Shown piece by piece: positions 34,084-45,331 of a stretch of 64,000 nucleotides of DNA. Source of the DNA: Cladorrhinum sp. PSN259 (Eukaryota > Ascomycota > Sordariomycetes > Sordariales > Podosporaceae); NCBI GenBank assembly GCA_033725935.1, contig MU867069.1, positions 496,001 through 560,000 on the forward strand. The letters run 5' to 3'. A program made the translations under genes and the position numbers. Under the pieces are notes generated by a model. The model had not been told where the DNA came from. It made no database searches and saw nothing but the letters and a program-made list of their open reading frames with translations. The stretch's first letter is position 1. The number at the start of each line of letters is the position of its first letter.

Positions 34084-34983
34084 TCAATCCGGCGAAGGCA
34101 AATTAGGCGACCAGTGACTCCCTATAGGCGAAGACGGGCTCGGACTCGAAGGCGGCATGATAAGCGGGGGAAGACTGGGCCTGCTGGCCCGAGCAACAGG
34201 ACTAGTATTCCCTGCAGCAACAGCAGTTGAGCCACCCGCATAGGAGGCAGTCGTCGTCGGTTCGTACAGTGATTTCGAAGTACCGCTGCCTGATGAAATG
34301 CCGCCGCCATAATCGCTCGTCGTCGTCGTCGTCGTCGTCGTCATCGTCGCGCCCTTTGAAAAGTCAAATTTTGACGTGCTGGCACTATATCCACCCGTAT
34401 CATTTTTCCAATCACTAGCATCAAAGCTCGAACTCGTGTCACCGCCCGCGCCAGTGCCAGTTCCAAATGCCGATGTGTAGCTTGCACCAGTTGCTGTGCC
34501 CTTATCTTTAGAGAAGTAGTCCCCAAGTGGACTGGAAGGTCTATAAGTGCTTGTTGTTGTTGTTGACGAGTATCCGCCTCCGAGACCAGTCGTGCTGCTG
34601 CTGCTGCTGCTGCCGCCGCCGCTATAGCCACTAGCGCTACTATTAGCATCTCTGATCGCCTTCCACCGCTCAGTGGCCGCCCTTGACGCAGCCTCCTTCC
34701 TTCTGACTTCCTCTTCTAGGCTATCACGGGTGTCACTTTTCAACAAAGTGGAGCGCCAGGAGTCGGAAGAAGTATTTGTCGACCCATATCCTCCAGAGCC
34801 GGAGGTGCTGCTGAAGCTACTACTTCCGTAGAACGAAGAGTAAGAGGGCTTTACGCCGAGATCCTGCAAGGCGGAATACGAGGATGAAAAGCCGGTCCTG
34901 GAGCTCGATATTTGCTCAATCCTGCGGTTTATTTCGTCAATCTCATCGTGGATTTTCTTCATACGCTCTTCATGAGTGGACAT
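34084..34983 (-). CDS. Hypothetical Ser/Gly/Thr-rich protein with N-terminal coiled coil
   Basis: Single exon of 299 residues from an ATG at 34983. Residues 1-27 (MSTHEERMKKIHDEIDEINR...) form a charged heptad-like helix, and a second helix (about 85-110, EEEVRRKEAASRAATERWKAI) is also coiled-coil-like. The rest is disordered, with Ser/Gly/Tyr/Thr repeats, an octa-Thr run encoded by a (GTC)n trinucleotide on the plus strand, and a Pro/Ser-rich tail. It resembles disordered scaffold proteins, but I recognise no family. Confidence 0.6.
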   Translation of the reverse strand: MSTHEERMKKIHDEIDEINRRIEQISSSRTGFSSSYSALQDLGVKPSYSSFYGSSSFSSTSGSGGYGSTNTSSDSWRSTLLKSDTRDSLEEEVRRKEAASRAATERWKAIRDANSSASGYSGGGSSSSSSTTGLGGGYSSTTTTSTYRPSSPLGDYFSKDKGTATGASYTSAFGTGTGAGGDTSSSFDASDWKNDTGGYSASTSKFDFSKGATMTTTTTTTTSDYGGGISSGSGTSKSLYEPTTTASYAGGSTAVAAGNTSPVARASRPSLPPLIMPPSSPSPSSPIGSHWSPNLPSPD

Positions 34984-35249
34984 GTTTGTAGGTGAGAGAG
35001 AGATATGCGCAAAGTACTTTCTTAAAATGTGTCCAAGTAACGAAAAAAAGTAATTTTATCTACAAGGAACAAGAACGCGGTATTTATACTTTGACAAGAA
35101 GTTGTACAAGTGCAGAGAACTGTGTGAAATATGTACGTCACCCTGTGCCACTACGACAAAGATGTGGCCTTGTGATCCATCAACAGCTATACAAGATGAA
35201 AATTTCCTCCCATGTGTCGAGTTGGGCGCAAACTCATGCTGCCAGCTCA

Positions 35250-36494
35250 CTAATCAATGTAAAGTATCTCGGCCATGTCTGCTGGTCCACTAGCATGATT
35301 GTTTGTCGCAAACGTGTTTATCACGGCAGAAACAATGAGATAAGGTTTTGAGCGAGGGGGACACTTCGGGTACTTGATGTCGGACAACTCGTATTCGGTC
35401 ACGTCGCCGAGCCACTTCGCGTTGTATATGAATGACTCGGGGTTGCAGCTGTTGATTTTCAAGCAGGCAAGGTCCACATTGACTTGGTCAATCGTGTAGG
35501 GCAATCCCGGGGTGATGCTGTACTTGACTTTGACCTTGTCATATGAATCGGTATATGCGTGCCAGAGACCGACTTCTTGAAAATAATCCGTCTTGGTCCG
35601 AACATAGAGGAGACCATTGATGCCGCTTTTCAGGACCTTGAGGCTTGGAGTTTCGTACCACCCCCAGCTCTGACTACAATCCTTTCCGTGTTGTGTGGCG
35701 AGATCGAACGAAGTCCGAGGGCTTTGGTACCCATATGCCGTGCCAAACTCTGAAGAGGACGGACAGGGGGTGACATCACACTTGGAGCAGCGGTAGCTCA
35801 CCTGAATGTAATTGTAATGGTGGTTGAACGAGGTGCATTGGCGAAACCTGTCTCTGGCTCCAGGTTGGCAGGGATATTCTTGCTGGAAGTGAATCTCCTT
35901 GTGGGGGTAAGCCGGCACCACGACTGTACCAGAGAAGGCGAGATAAAGATTGAGGCCTTCTCTGTCGCCGTTGGGACACATGCCATGGAGCAGGTGCTTC
36001 AGGTCAGCAGAGCCAGAAATTCCCAGGATATCGACGAAGGAGACCTTGCAAACAAAGTCTCCGTTGTGTTCAGGTTCGCACTCGATGGTGTGGTCCGGAG
36101 GCGGACTTGAGTACAAGTTGGGATAGAGCAGATTCCCGGCCAGTTTCCAGTGTACCTTGGCCAACTTGGTGGTGTACCCGGAGAAGGGGGCAAAGGTGAA
36201 GGTCAGAAATTGACCACTGAAGTCGAGGCAGACATTGGAAGTGGCAGTTGGCTTGTGATATCTGCCGATGTAAGTCTGCGGACACCGTTCCGAGAAGAAA
36301 TCTTCCAATGGAAGTTGCAGCGTGTTTATGTCCGGGAAGGCCACCCCGTGGAGACTGCAGTCTGAGTGGCAGACATTGTAATCCAACCGTTTCTGTATGG
36401 GTCCTTTCTCGCCGGTTGAGAAAGTGGAGTTGATATCTGCAGCCCATGCAAGCTGACTGCATACGAGGAGCGCCACACCTTGATGCAACTTCAT
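35250..36494 (-). CDS. Secreted Cys-rich protein, family unknown
   Basis: Single exon of about 414 residues. The in-frame ATG at 36494 starts a good signal peptide (MKLHQGVALLVCSQLAWAAD), so it is preferred over the non-ATG frame extension. The mature part has many cysteines spread along the chain (for example VCHSDC, RCSKCDVTPC), aromatic-rich strands and a dibasic KR about 17 residues after the predicted cleavage site. The likely fold is a large disulfide-stabilised beta protein outside the cell. I do not recognise a catalytic motif. Intact, with no introns detected. Confidence 0.7.
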   Translation of the reverse strand: MKLHQGVALLVCSQLAWAADINSTFSTGEKGPIQKRLDYNVCHSDCSLHGVAFPDINTLQLPLEDFFSERCPQTYIGRYHKPTATSNVCLDFSGQFLTFTFAPFSGYTTKLAKVHWKLAGNLLYPNLYSSPPPDHTIECEPEHNGDFVCKVSFVDILGISGSADLKHLLHGMCPNGDREGLNLYLAFSGTVVVPAYPHKEIHFQQEYPCQPGARDRFRQCTSFNHHYNYIQVSYRCSKCDVTPCPSSSEFGTAYGYQSPRTSFDLATQHGKDCSQSWGWYETPSLKVLKSGINGLLYVRTKTDYFQEVGLWHAYTDSYDKVKVKYSITPGLPYTIDQVNVDLACLKINSCNPESFIYNAKWLGDVTEYELSDIKYPKCPPRSKPYLIVSAVINTFATNNHASGPADMAEILYID

Positions 36495-36849
36495 CGCGAA
36501 ACTGCCGTCTGGTTGTAGAGCCAACGAGGGAAGAGAAGTCCTTCAAAACCTGCCATGTCCCCAGCGTCGATTTATGTGCATCCTTCGACCCCTTTTGGCC
36601 GACCAGACCGATCCCCTGATTTGGCCTGTCTTTTCACCCATCTTCCACCGCTTCGAGGCCAGCCAGCTGGTCTTGGACAGGCGACGTCATTTCGAGAGTG
36701 TTGTGGGTAAAGGGGCGCCGGTTAGCAATCGTCGTGGCGCGCAAATGTCAGCACTACTGCACCTGAGTGTTGCCGGCCGTGTTCTGTCTCTGTACCCCAG
36801 AGTCTAGAGGGCGCCTTCAAAGTCAATTCTTGGCTGGTTGTGACGGTCT
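36495..36849. other. Intergenic
   Basis: Promoter side of the secreted-protein gene. Nothing else supported. Confidence 0.5.
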
Positions 36850-37382
36850 TCAAATCCGTTGGCGACCATGTTGTCGACCAAAGGCAACTCTCCTGTGTAA
36901 GCGCAGGGAGAAACGGGGTGTTTGGGGAGAAGTCCGTCGGACTCGGAAACATGATGAACAGTGATGCAAGTCCCCCGAGCCTTCCGCCATGACTGAAGGA
37001 TCGGCCGCCATGATGAGGGTTGCTCTGTGTATTGAGGAGTGGGAAGCATGTGAGGCCTCGGAATCCTGCCGGGACGCAAGATAGGCCTGCTTCGAGGCTC
37101 TCCAGGCCTGTCGATAATCCCGGAAGGCTTGTTGAGCTGCGTGATATGCCCGTTGAGATGCCTCGTGGGCGTGTTCGGATTCTTGTAAGGCGTGCTGTGA
37201 GGACTCTCCCACCTGTTCAGGGGCTTCAGGGGCTTCAGGGGCGTTTTGCGGGGCTAGCCACACCTGCTGATGGTAGGTATACTTATTGGGGGGTGTTTTA
37301 TACGGATCCCGAGTAGTCTGTACGATTACAAGCCCTTCTCGGGCTTGATCCTGGCCTGCTTCGCGGTTTGAAGCCTTGCTGA
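36850..37382 (-). CDS. Hypothetical Ala/Gln/Glu-rich helical protein, probably 5'-incomplete
   Basis: The minus-strand frame is open from a likely 3' splice site (gcttcag, ending near 37383) to a stop at 36850, about 175 codons without an in-frame ATG at the start. It contains three APE repeats encoded by a 9-bp tandem, then a long amphipathic stretch with Ala, Gln, Arg and aromatics at regular spacing (about 95-145), suggesting a single coiled coil. The C-terminal 50 residues are basic. The 5' exon was not identified. Moderate doubt whether this is a gene. Confidence 0.35.
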
Positions 37383-37383
37383 A

Positions 37384-39015
37384 GCAATGAATATATTAGC
37401 ATCATTTTAAGGCAAAAGAAGTTGTCAACAAGACAAATGAGGTCGATATGATCCGAAGTGCTCAGTCGAACGGAGATGAATAGGGAAAATTCTGCTACGC
37501 AAATAGTTGAATTATCGTAGGCGGTGTGTTGGAGCAAGAGACAGATATGGACGTGCATAAGATGGCTCAGTCTCACCGATAAAATAATCGATATCGAAAT
37601 TGTTGATCATGATGAATAATAAATATTAAGAAACCTTGTTCGTCAATACCGTAAATCAAATCGACAGCGACTCGGGCGAGGCAATGATAAAATTACGCTG
37701 AAATGACTCGGAGTAAAACTTAGTGTCGAAACTTGACGAACAGAAAGAATCAAAGGGAACTTGGAGCCCACTGGTGGTCTTGCAAAACTGGATGGTGTGG
37801 AAAATTGAGTGAAAGGAAGGAACAAGCGCCAGCGCTGGGATCAATCCTGAATGAGACCACCCAGATAGGTAGATGGAGACATGTGGTGGAAACTTCCGAA
37901 CTTACAATTCGGTGGATTTGGGTAGAAAAGATCTCTATCCTGCAGCAGCGACAGGGTTTTGTCGACTGCTGAAAAGGAAGGGATGAAAAGAGTACCATCA
38001 TCAAAGTACCTAAGACGGAGGAAGAATGGTTAAATGAGGTGGAGAATTCAACTGGGACGGAGATAGATGAGCAAATACAGAGGTTCCAGGTTGGTTCTTG
38101 CCGTGACCATCTAACTTTAGGCATTGCCGAGGAGGCCTGGACTCCAATCTACTCCGAGTCCCCGATCTTACGATTGACTTGCTGAGAACTGCGAGCATAA
38201 TTCTAGTGACTAGATCATTCTGCTTGATGAATGGAAACAGAAGTCAGTAAGTAAGGGTATGGGTAAAAACACTATTTCAAGATAACTAGTAACAATGGCA
38301 TTTGGAGGAATCCCGCCAGTCTCTCTCCATAATTCACCAGCGCTGAACACGTAACTAGCAACCTCTCATTGACGCTATCTCCCTTTCCGACACAGTAGAG
38401 TACATTATGCGCCCACTATTGTCCTTATCTCTACGTATTACTGACAACATTGACAGCGCCGTATAGTCAGCCTCCCTTAGGAGAAAGTTGAAAACAAATA
38501 GAGAAACACAATTAATTCCATGCCATCGCAATGCCAGCAAAGTAACCTAAGGTCAACTGATGCAAACAAATCTAGTCCTCTCACCAGAAACTGCACCATT
38601 ATATCTCACTCTGTCCTGGTAACAATCTCTGATTGCATTGTTGATTAGGGCGAAGTGAAAATCATTATGTACCCAGTGGGTGTGGTCCTGATCATATTAA
38701 AACAATGGCGAGAGAATGAAGATGAAGATAAGGATACCTACATCTACTCTAGAAAACAAACAAAGCACTGTCTTCTGGATCTCGGCCCAGGCGTCGACGA
38801 GGAACTCCGCATAACACCTCAGGTACATGTATGGTCGAAATTTGGGTTCTGAGAATGGACGTGTGCGAGCCTGGAATTTTGAGAGTCCCAATAACACTTC
38901 TCAACCACGGACGTAAGGTTGTCGAGAGGAAGGAACCAACATCGAAATGGTGGGCAATTGTAACTCGGAATGCATGTTTTTCTATTAAACACCAGCCTGA
39001 ACAGCCATTTTACAG
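37384..39015. other. Intergenic, AT-rich
   Basis: About 1.6 kb, only short unrelated open frames. It may include the missing 5' exon of the gene to its left. The right end is 3' flank of the TPR-SET gene. Confidence 0.45.
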
Positions 39016-41235
39016 TTACTGGTCCAAAACACTAAGACTATTCCTGAATCCTGTAACCAACATGTATCCAAATTCCGCGGCCTCGATGCAGCGATCCGCC
39101 ATCTCCTTCTGTCCCAGAGAACCATAGGCTTCCCCTAGCCTCCTCAGCGCAACTACCACATGGATAGTCATTAACGTGTGGTGCTCCCGAGACGAATAAA
39201 TTTCCCTTGGATCCCACACCTCGCTCTCGTCACTCGGCACTGGGAACCCAAAATTCCTCAACACCTTGATAGCGTACCTGACCACTTTACCCCAGTTCTT
39301 CCTCCCCCGATGCGCCCCAACGAGCCAGTTGGAAGGATAGATCAGCGTCAGCCTAGGCAACTTGTCGTAGATCTCAGCCTCGTGGGCATCCTCGAGCTGC
39401 TTCGCGAGACGATCCACCGTCCGAATCGTCGCGTCAGGAACAAGCTCCCTGCCGGGTACCTTCTTGTTGCAAACCTTCTCGACAGCCGTGAGCAACTCCT
39501 TTCTCTTATTCCGCCCAGCCTCTGGGCTCGCCCTCTCCCTCGAGCACAATGCGCACGCGCACTCGAAGCCCCAACCGTCCTTATACTGGTTGTTTCGAAC
39601 ATCAGGGAGCGACTTGACGGGTACGTACTGCTGGAATAACTCCTCGCCTTCCTTGATGTCTTTCGTGGCCCTGCTAATCAGCATATCTCCCAGGAACGAG
39701 CGCATCGTATTGGCCACGCAGGCATGGTTCATAGCCGCAGCGTGGATCCAGAGCCCCTTGGCAAGTCGTCCATCGATCGTGCGCGACTTCGTGTCTTCGA
39801 GAGTCGATAGGGGCGCGCTGAAGCAGTTCTTGGTTCGCACTCCCTCAATGAGAAACACGTCCAGAACTGGAACGCCATCTACGATCGTACCCTCCACCCC
39901 GCTCCGCTCGTAGTCGTCCGCATGCATGTTGAGAATGTCCTTTGCGAGAGATGGGTTGTCGCAGAGCTGTCGGACAGTGAGGGCATACAATGCTGCCGAG
40001 GCGCGCGAGGGCTCGTACTGGTTTGGCATCAGGGCAGCCTTCTCAACAAATACCAGGTCGCCGGCTTTCAAGTCCTTGGCTGCGAACAGTCCACGGCCGT
40101 GAAGTGGCGATTCAGCAACCCGAGTGTTGCGAAGGAAGGAACCGCGGTCAAGATGGACATTTGTTGGGCTGAGCGACGCAAACATTGCTGGGAAATCGTA
40201 CTCGCCTGTCTCCTGCTCCCTCAAGCGCGCGAGACACCTGTCGTACTCTTTGCGAATGGCTTTGTTGCTGCTGTTGAGCTCCACCGCCTTCTCCAAGAAC
40301 TCCTTGCTCTTCTCGTACTCGCAGAGGCCGTACGCTGCCCTCCCGGCGTTGTAGTACGCCTTCCAGTCTCCTGGGCCACCGGTCCCGGAGGCGAGAGAAT
40401 CTGCCTTGGCCGCATCGTATCGTCCCAGCAGAAGGTTGGTCCCTGCTCGCTTGGTGAAGATTGGTGCTCTGAACGCCGCGTCGTCTGATACTTCTAGTGC
40501 CTCCGAGTAACTATTTTTACTTGGTCAGCCCCCTCTTTGTTTGTCCCTTGAAATTACAAAAAGACTTACCAAAATACCGCCGTCGGGAAATCCTTGCCCA
40601 AAAACGCGGTATCGCCGGCATTCTTCCACTCATCGGCAGTCTTTAGCAACGGTCCGACTCTCAAAGACTCTGGGATAATCGGGTCCGAAAACCGCAACAG
40701 TATCACGTCCGACGGATGATCAACGCAAACCATGTAGTCGCCCCCATCCCCGCCGTTGTGCTTGTAATACGGCTCTTTGACTGCCACAATACACCCCTCG
40801 GGCACAGCAGACAAGATTGAAGAGTCGTTTTGGTTGTAGATTGCCAGCTTGTCCACGTTGCCGAACTCGTCCTCCACTATGCTCACTGCACCCGCGCCGA
40901 CAAAGGGCGGGGAGATGACTTTCACTACGATGCCCTTGCCGCGGTGGTGGGATCCTACTTCGAGGTCGCTTAGTGGTATCTGAACTCATTGTTAAAACTT
41001 GCGAGGTTGAGAAAAGAGTGTGCACGGCAGTGAGATTTACAATATCAACTTCTCTGATGGACTTTGTTGACGCTGGATACGCCTCCGACAGGACGGGCTG
41101 CTTAACCGGTCTTGGCGCGTCAGGCAGGTTTTCTTGCTTCTTTAGATGCGAGTTGTGAGTCTTGAGGAGTTGTTCTTTAGTCAATGGATTGCTGGCTGGC
41201 GCAGTCAGTGCCGCAGATGCAGTGTCCGTCGCCAT
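39016..41235 (-). CDS. TPR and SET domain protein
   Basis: Exons 41235-41041, 40979-40570 and 40510-39016, all in phase, about 699 residues. After an N-terminal segment (about 1-180) with a small beta-rich module (IPLSDLEVGSHHRGKG, then VVKVISPPFVG), TPR-type helical repeats span about 190-285 (DEWKNAGDTAFLGKDFPTAV, AYYNAGRAAYGLCEYEKS, EFLEKAVELNSSNKAI). The SET domain begins at HGRGLFAAKDLKAGD. It contains an insert, then MNHACVAN and EGEELFQQYV, and the post-SET cluster FECACALCSRERA. The C-terminus is again helical. The architecture matches the fungal TPR-SET protein family, putative lysine methyltransferases of unknown substrate. It has no signal peptide, unlike the SET gene at 29-31 kb. 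Confidence 0.85.
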
Positions 41236-42820
41236 GGTTAAAGGTGGTGTGTTGAAGTTGGTGGGCGGACAACTGGTGTACAATGCTGTGTTGTGTTACG
41301 GTGGAGTCTGGGCTTTTCTCTTTCATGGGGTATCAAAACAGAGAGGGACACAATTAATAAGATTCTTGAGAAGCAGTGAGAATGAGGAATGCTTTCAAAA
41401 TAAAACCAAAATGAACAGACGATGTTCAGTGATATATCTATCATAAAGGTATCGTATCATTCCCCCATTCCCGGTAAACCACCTGTCAAGAAGAGATAAA
41501 GGTGGCATTCTCGGAAGCTTGAGAGCCGCAATGCCTATCTTAGACTAAGCGGGTTGTGGATATTGTAGCCGTCCTTCCGGAACGAGATCATGCGGATTGC
41601 GGAAACCCCATGCGTTACATGCGGACCATGGCAGATCGCGGCAAGGTGTTGTGGGGATCCTCTCTTGTGCGGAGAGCCAGGGGGTTCGAGGCCGAGTGGT
41701 GTCGCCAAGGAATTTCCTCTTTGGGAATATTCGGGGGCAATGATTTTGATATCACCAGTAGCAACACGATTCCGGACCATACCTGAAAGGGATTTCTTAA
41801 AACAATCGTTTATTAGACGGCACTTGTTCCTCGCACAGTACAAGTATTAAGCCAAAGGGCTGGATACATTAAGTATATACACAGATAGCTTTCATTACAG
41901 CGTTGCTTAGATTCGGGTCAAGAGCGGAGTCAAGTGTTGCAAATGTTTCTAAATCTCTGTAGACTTCCTCGCGGAATTGCCAAGTGCGTTACAGCTTCAC
42001 TCCAGGTTTACTGGTATATTGGACCTTAATCGACTGGTTTGAATCTTGAAGATGCACGCCCCGTCGTGCGGCGCATCAAAGTCTCCATTCACCTGGGCAT
42101 GATTCTGGTATAACATGACAGAAACCTGAAACTTTATTTCCAAACTTTCCTTTCAAACTTTCCCCAAAACCACCAAAACGTCAGAACAGTCATTGTTTCA
42201 CTTCTTGCAACCATCGACAAATGTCTGAGGTTCACCAAAAATAAAAACATTTTTTTTTATCAATATGATATCCACCACGCCCTATAACGGAAGACCTGGG
42301 GAAAGGCCACAGGACAGGACAGAAATGTCGGGCCCTGGAAATCATGTTTCATTCTCTGTTCCTCCAGTCCTATGTTATAGGTGACTGCCCACTTGTGCTT
42401 GTGAAGTGGTTCACATTTTATGCTTTTGGTGAGTATCATTTCTTTTTTGCTTGTGGATTGTGAGAGTTTTTCGGCTTGGAGGAGTTTCTTGACAGCTTTA
42501 AAATGAGATGTAGATACCGATGCATGGTTTACTGGTAGATGGTTTCTCGCAGTCAATATCTGATTATGTAGCATGTGACATGCAGGTGGCCTGATTATCA
42601 GTCGAGAATATCTACGTCAGAGATCTGAATTATGGCGATGATGCTGGCACCCAAGCTCAATGGGTCCATTATACAAAATAAGCTGGAAGCAGAAGACATC
42701 CGATTTGAACAAGTGGATGGCCGAGGAAAGCTTGAACGTAAAACTCCAATGATACTCTGGGGTCGCCCAATCACGTTGCTCCCTACCAGGCTGTGTGGTT
42801 GTCATTTTCAGCCCCCAACT
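41236..42820. other. Intergenic
   Basis: About 1.6 kb, promoter of the TPR-SET gene and 3' flank of the acetyltransferase. No supported gene. Confidence 0.5.
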
Positions 42821-43708
42821 TCAAGCCTTTGGCGGCCGCCTCATAATTACAGTGCGATGAACGCCTTCAGGAGCCGGCCCAGCAATTTCCACGGCATTAT
42901 TCTTGCCCCAATACCTGCCCTCAGGCTTCACACCCCAAGTCTCGGTCACTTTCAGATCAAAGACATCGACGTCCTCATAACCCAGCCTCTTGTAGACAGG
43001 GTAGCCGGCAGGAGATGCCTCAAGCCGACAAGGAAGGCCGAGGCTGTCGGCAATATCTGCGCCGAACTTGACAAGGGCAGATCCAGCCCCGAGACGTTGT
43101 CGTTCCGGGTGGCAGGCGAGAATACCAAGGACTGAGGCACCGTTAGGATGGACAATAATGCGAGAGATCCAAGGTAACCACTTACACAATACCGCCTCAC
43201 CCTTGGCCGAGTACTTTTGCTTTTCATTGAGACCTCCAATAAAGGTATTAACAACGGAAAGGTCGCAGCCTTCGCCAAAGTTCTCAACCGAAGCAACAAA
43301 CTCCCCCCCTTCCCATTCCTCGTCGGTACGGGGCTCTTTGTGGAATGTCCACTTTGCAAATGCCACAACCTCGCCAGACCCGTCATCAGGGTATGTCTCG
43401 GGGTCGAAGGTCGGGTGCGTCTCTGGTGAGAAATATTCGGCAACATAGAGCTTGGGTTCCCCCTTTTTACCAGGCACTGGCTTCGCAAGGGCACGGTCAC
43501 CGAATGACTTTCTCGCTGCTTCGCTCACACCGTCCGGGTACATCAATCCCTGGTTAACATCACTGTCAAATGCAGCGAAGTGGATTCTGGCGATGGCATC
43601 CTTATCCTTAGGGCGGCCCTCGCGAACACGAATGCGGGGGTTTGGGGACGTCATATTTCTGGCGAGGTTGTGCACTTGTGGGATATGAAAAGAATATCTG
43701 GGAAACAT
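42821..43708 (-). CDS. GNAT-family N-acetyltransferase
   Basis: Exons 43708-43186 and 43131-42821, about 277 residues. The 54-nt intron (GTAAGT donor, CCTAAC branch, CAG acceptor) has no stop and is a multiple of three, so an unspliced reading would look like one longer frame. Removing it restores the family pattern LGILACHPERQRLGAGSALV, the acetyl-CoA pyrophosphate-binding strand-loop-helix (R-x-x-G-x-G/A). Upstream GRPKDKDAIARIHFAAF is the typical first GNAT helix and GEVVAFAKW its central strand; KRLGYE is the terminal motif. A second ATG 18 codons in (MTSPNPRIRV) may be the actual start. The substrate, a small molecule or peptide, is unknown. Confidence 0.85.
   Translation of the reverse strand: MFPRYSFHIPQVHNLARNMTSPNPRIRVREGRPKDKDAIARIHFAAFDSDVNQGLMYPDGVSEAARKSFGDRALAKPVPGKKGEPKLYVAEYFSPETHPTFDPETYPDDGSGEVVAFAKWTFHKEPRTDEEWEGGEFVASVENFGEGCDLSVVNTFIGGLNEKQKYSAKGEAVLCKWLPWISRIIVHPNGASVLGILACHPERQRLGAGSALVKFGADIADSLGLPCRLEASPAGYPVYKRLGYEDVDVFDLKVTETWGVKPEGRYWGKNNAVEIAGPAPEGVHRTVIMRRPPKA
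43132..43185 (-). other. Stop-free 54-nt intron of the acetyltransferase gene
   Basis: Perfect GTAAGT donor, cctaac branch point 14 bases before CAG, length divisible by three, no stop in the host frame. Translated, it would insert 18 residues in the middle of the acetyl-CoA loop. Confidence 0.75.
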
Positions 43709-44366
43709 TTACACGTGAGGTTCTAAAGATTTATATGCCTCCTCTTTCTGACAGCCTTGCAACGCAAGACTTGTCGCGCCAGCCCATTTCCTGCGTGGCG
43801 ACGGCAATAGACTCCACTGAGGCGGGGTTATAGAGAATGACCAACACACGCGTATCCGGCCAGCTTCTTTTGGAAGGAGACTACGCCTCGGTATGCGTGG
43901 AAGGTATCGTCATTGATAGTAACATGCACGACTCTACAAGTGCTGTGGTTCCTCGGACTTGTGCGTAGCACAACAGCGTCGAAGAGCGAATCTGCGGCAG
44001 ATGTGGTTTGAAGCTGGGCGATGGAACGTGGAAGTCATTACCCCTCAACATCCCTCGAAGCCGCTCCACTGCCTGGAATCCCAAATGGCTTCCAAAAGAA
44101 AGACGAGACACAGGAACCAATTCCCCGCATTCGTGGGATTTTCAGGTCCCGGTGGACCAAGTCCTAATGGACGACAGGGATCTCTCAGGGTCTTTAATGG
44201 ACTAACCAATAATCTGTCGGCTTTTCATCGGCACCAAAGGCCGGCGCCCCACTTGGAGCTTTCCAGACTCCAAGCAGACCATGTGCAACCTCCGGCCACT
44301 GCCTGCTGCATCATACGACGCCCGACAAGGAGAGCTTTGGTGATTCTCCTGAATCCCATCTTGACC
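43709..44366. other. Divergent promoter
   Basis: About 660 bases between the acetyltransferase (minus) and the hemerythrin-like gene (plus). Open sequence extends upstream of the latter's ATG but has no domain. Confidence 0.5.
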
Positions 44367-45331
44367 ATGGCAGGCTCTAAATTTCCCTTGTTTCTGTCAA
44401 TACCAATCTTGATTGTTGGCTTTCTTCTCAGTCGCGCGCCGTTCATGATGGCTTCCCAACACCCCGCGCACGCCTGGGCGGATGCCCCAATGAAGCTGGT
44501 GACCACTCCCCAGTTCCAGACCAAGAAGACCGACATCTTCACCTCGGGCGCAACCCACATGGCATTGCTGCACAACAGCATCATCCGTGGCTACAACTCG
44601 ATCTGGCATCAGGCCGTAGGCCTGAGCGAGCAGGACAAGGCCGACTTCATCGGATACTCTCTCGCGTGGTACAAGTTTGTCAAGTCGCACCATGATGACG
44701 AGGAGGACAACCTCTTCACCAAAGTTGGCGATTTTCTCAAGGACGACAAGATCTTTGAGGAGACCCATAAGGAGCATGGTAATTGAGCCTCCATGGGCTG
44801 CCCTTATTTCTCCAAGCTAGACACTGACAATGTCTCTCTTGTGCAGAGTCCTTCCTCGCCGGTCTCGCCGAGTTCGAAAAGTACCTCTCCGGCCTCAAGG
44901 CCCCGTCCGACTTCTCGGGCGACGAGCTTCGGCGCATCATGGCTTCCTTTCAGGATCCCTTCGAGAACCACTTCCACAGCGAGATCTCGACGATTGCCAA
45001 GTTCTCGGAACATCCCAACACACCCAAGGAGGGGACACCAGAGAATGCTGCCGCTGCGGCAACGTTCAAGGCGTGGGGCAAGGCTACCGTTACAAAGGCT
45101 GGCATGACGGATGTGGTGCCATTTTTCTTGCTCAATCTTGATCGCACGGTTGAGGATGGTATGTGGGCCAACTGGCCGCCAATGCCGGCGCCCATTAAAT
45201 GGGGCTTGATCAACCTTGCGGGCTCGTGGCATTCGGGCTGGTGGAAGTTTGCTTCTTGCTCTTCTGACGGTCAACCTCAGGAGCTCTGGACTTTCCGGGC
45301 CGCCGCTCAGCAGGACAAGGCAAAGGCCTAA
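44367..45331 (+). CDS. Hemerythrin-like (HHE) domain protein with N-terminal membrane anchor
   Basis: Exons 44367-44778 and 44847-45331, in phase, about 298 residues. The start was set at the ATG directly before a hydrophobic segment (FPLFLSIPILIVGFLLS), a signal anchor. The four-helix hemerythrin pattern is visible: ATHMALLHNSIIRGYN in helix 1, KSHHDDEEDNLF in helix 2, EETHKEHGESFLAGL in helix 3 and ENHFHSEISTI in helix 4, giving the His and Glu ligands for a di-iron site. Such fungal proteins bind O2, NO or iron; the function of this one is not known. The C-terminus is Trp-rich (GSWHSGWWKF). Intact. Confidence 0.8.
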
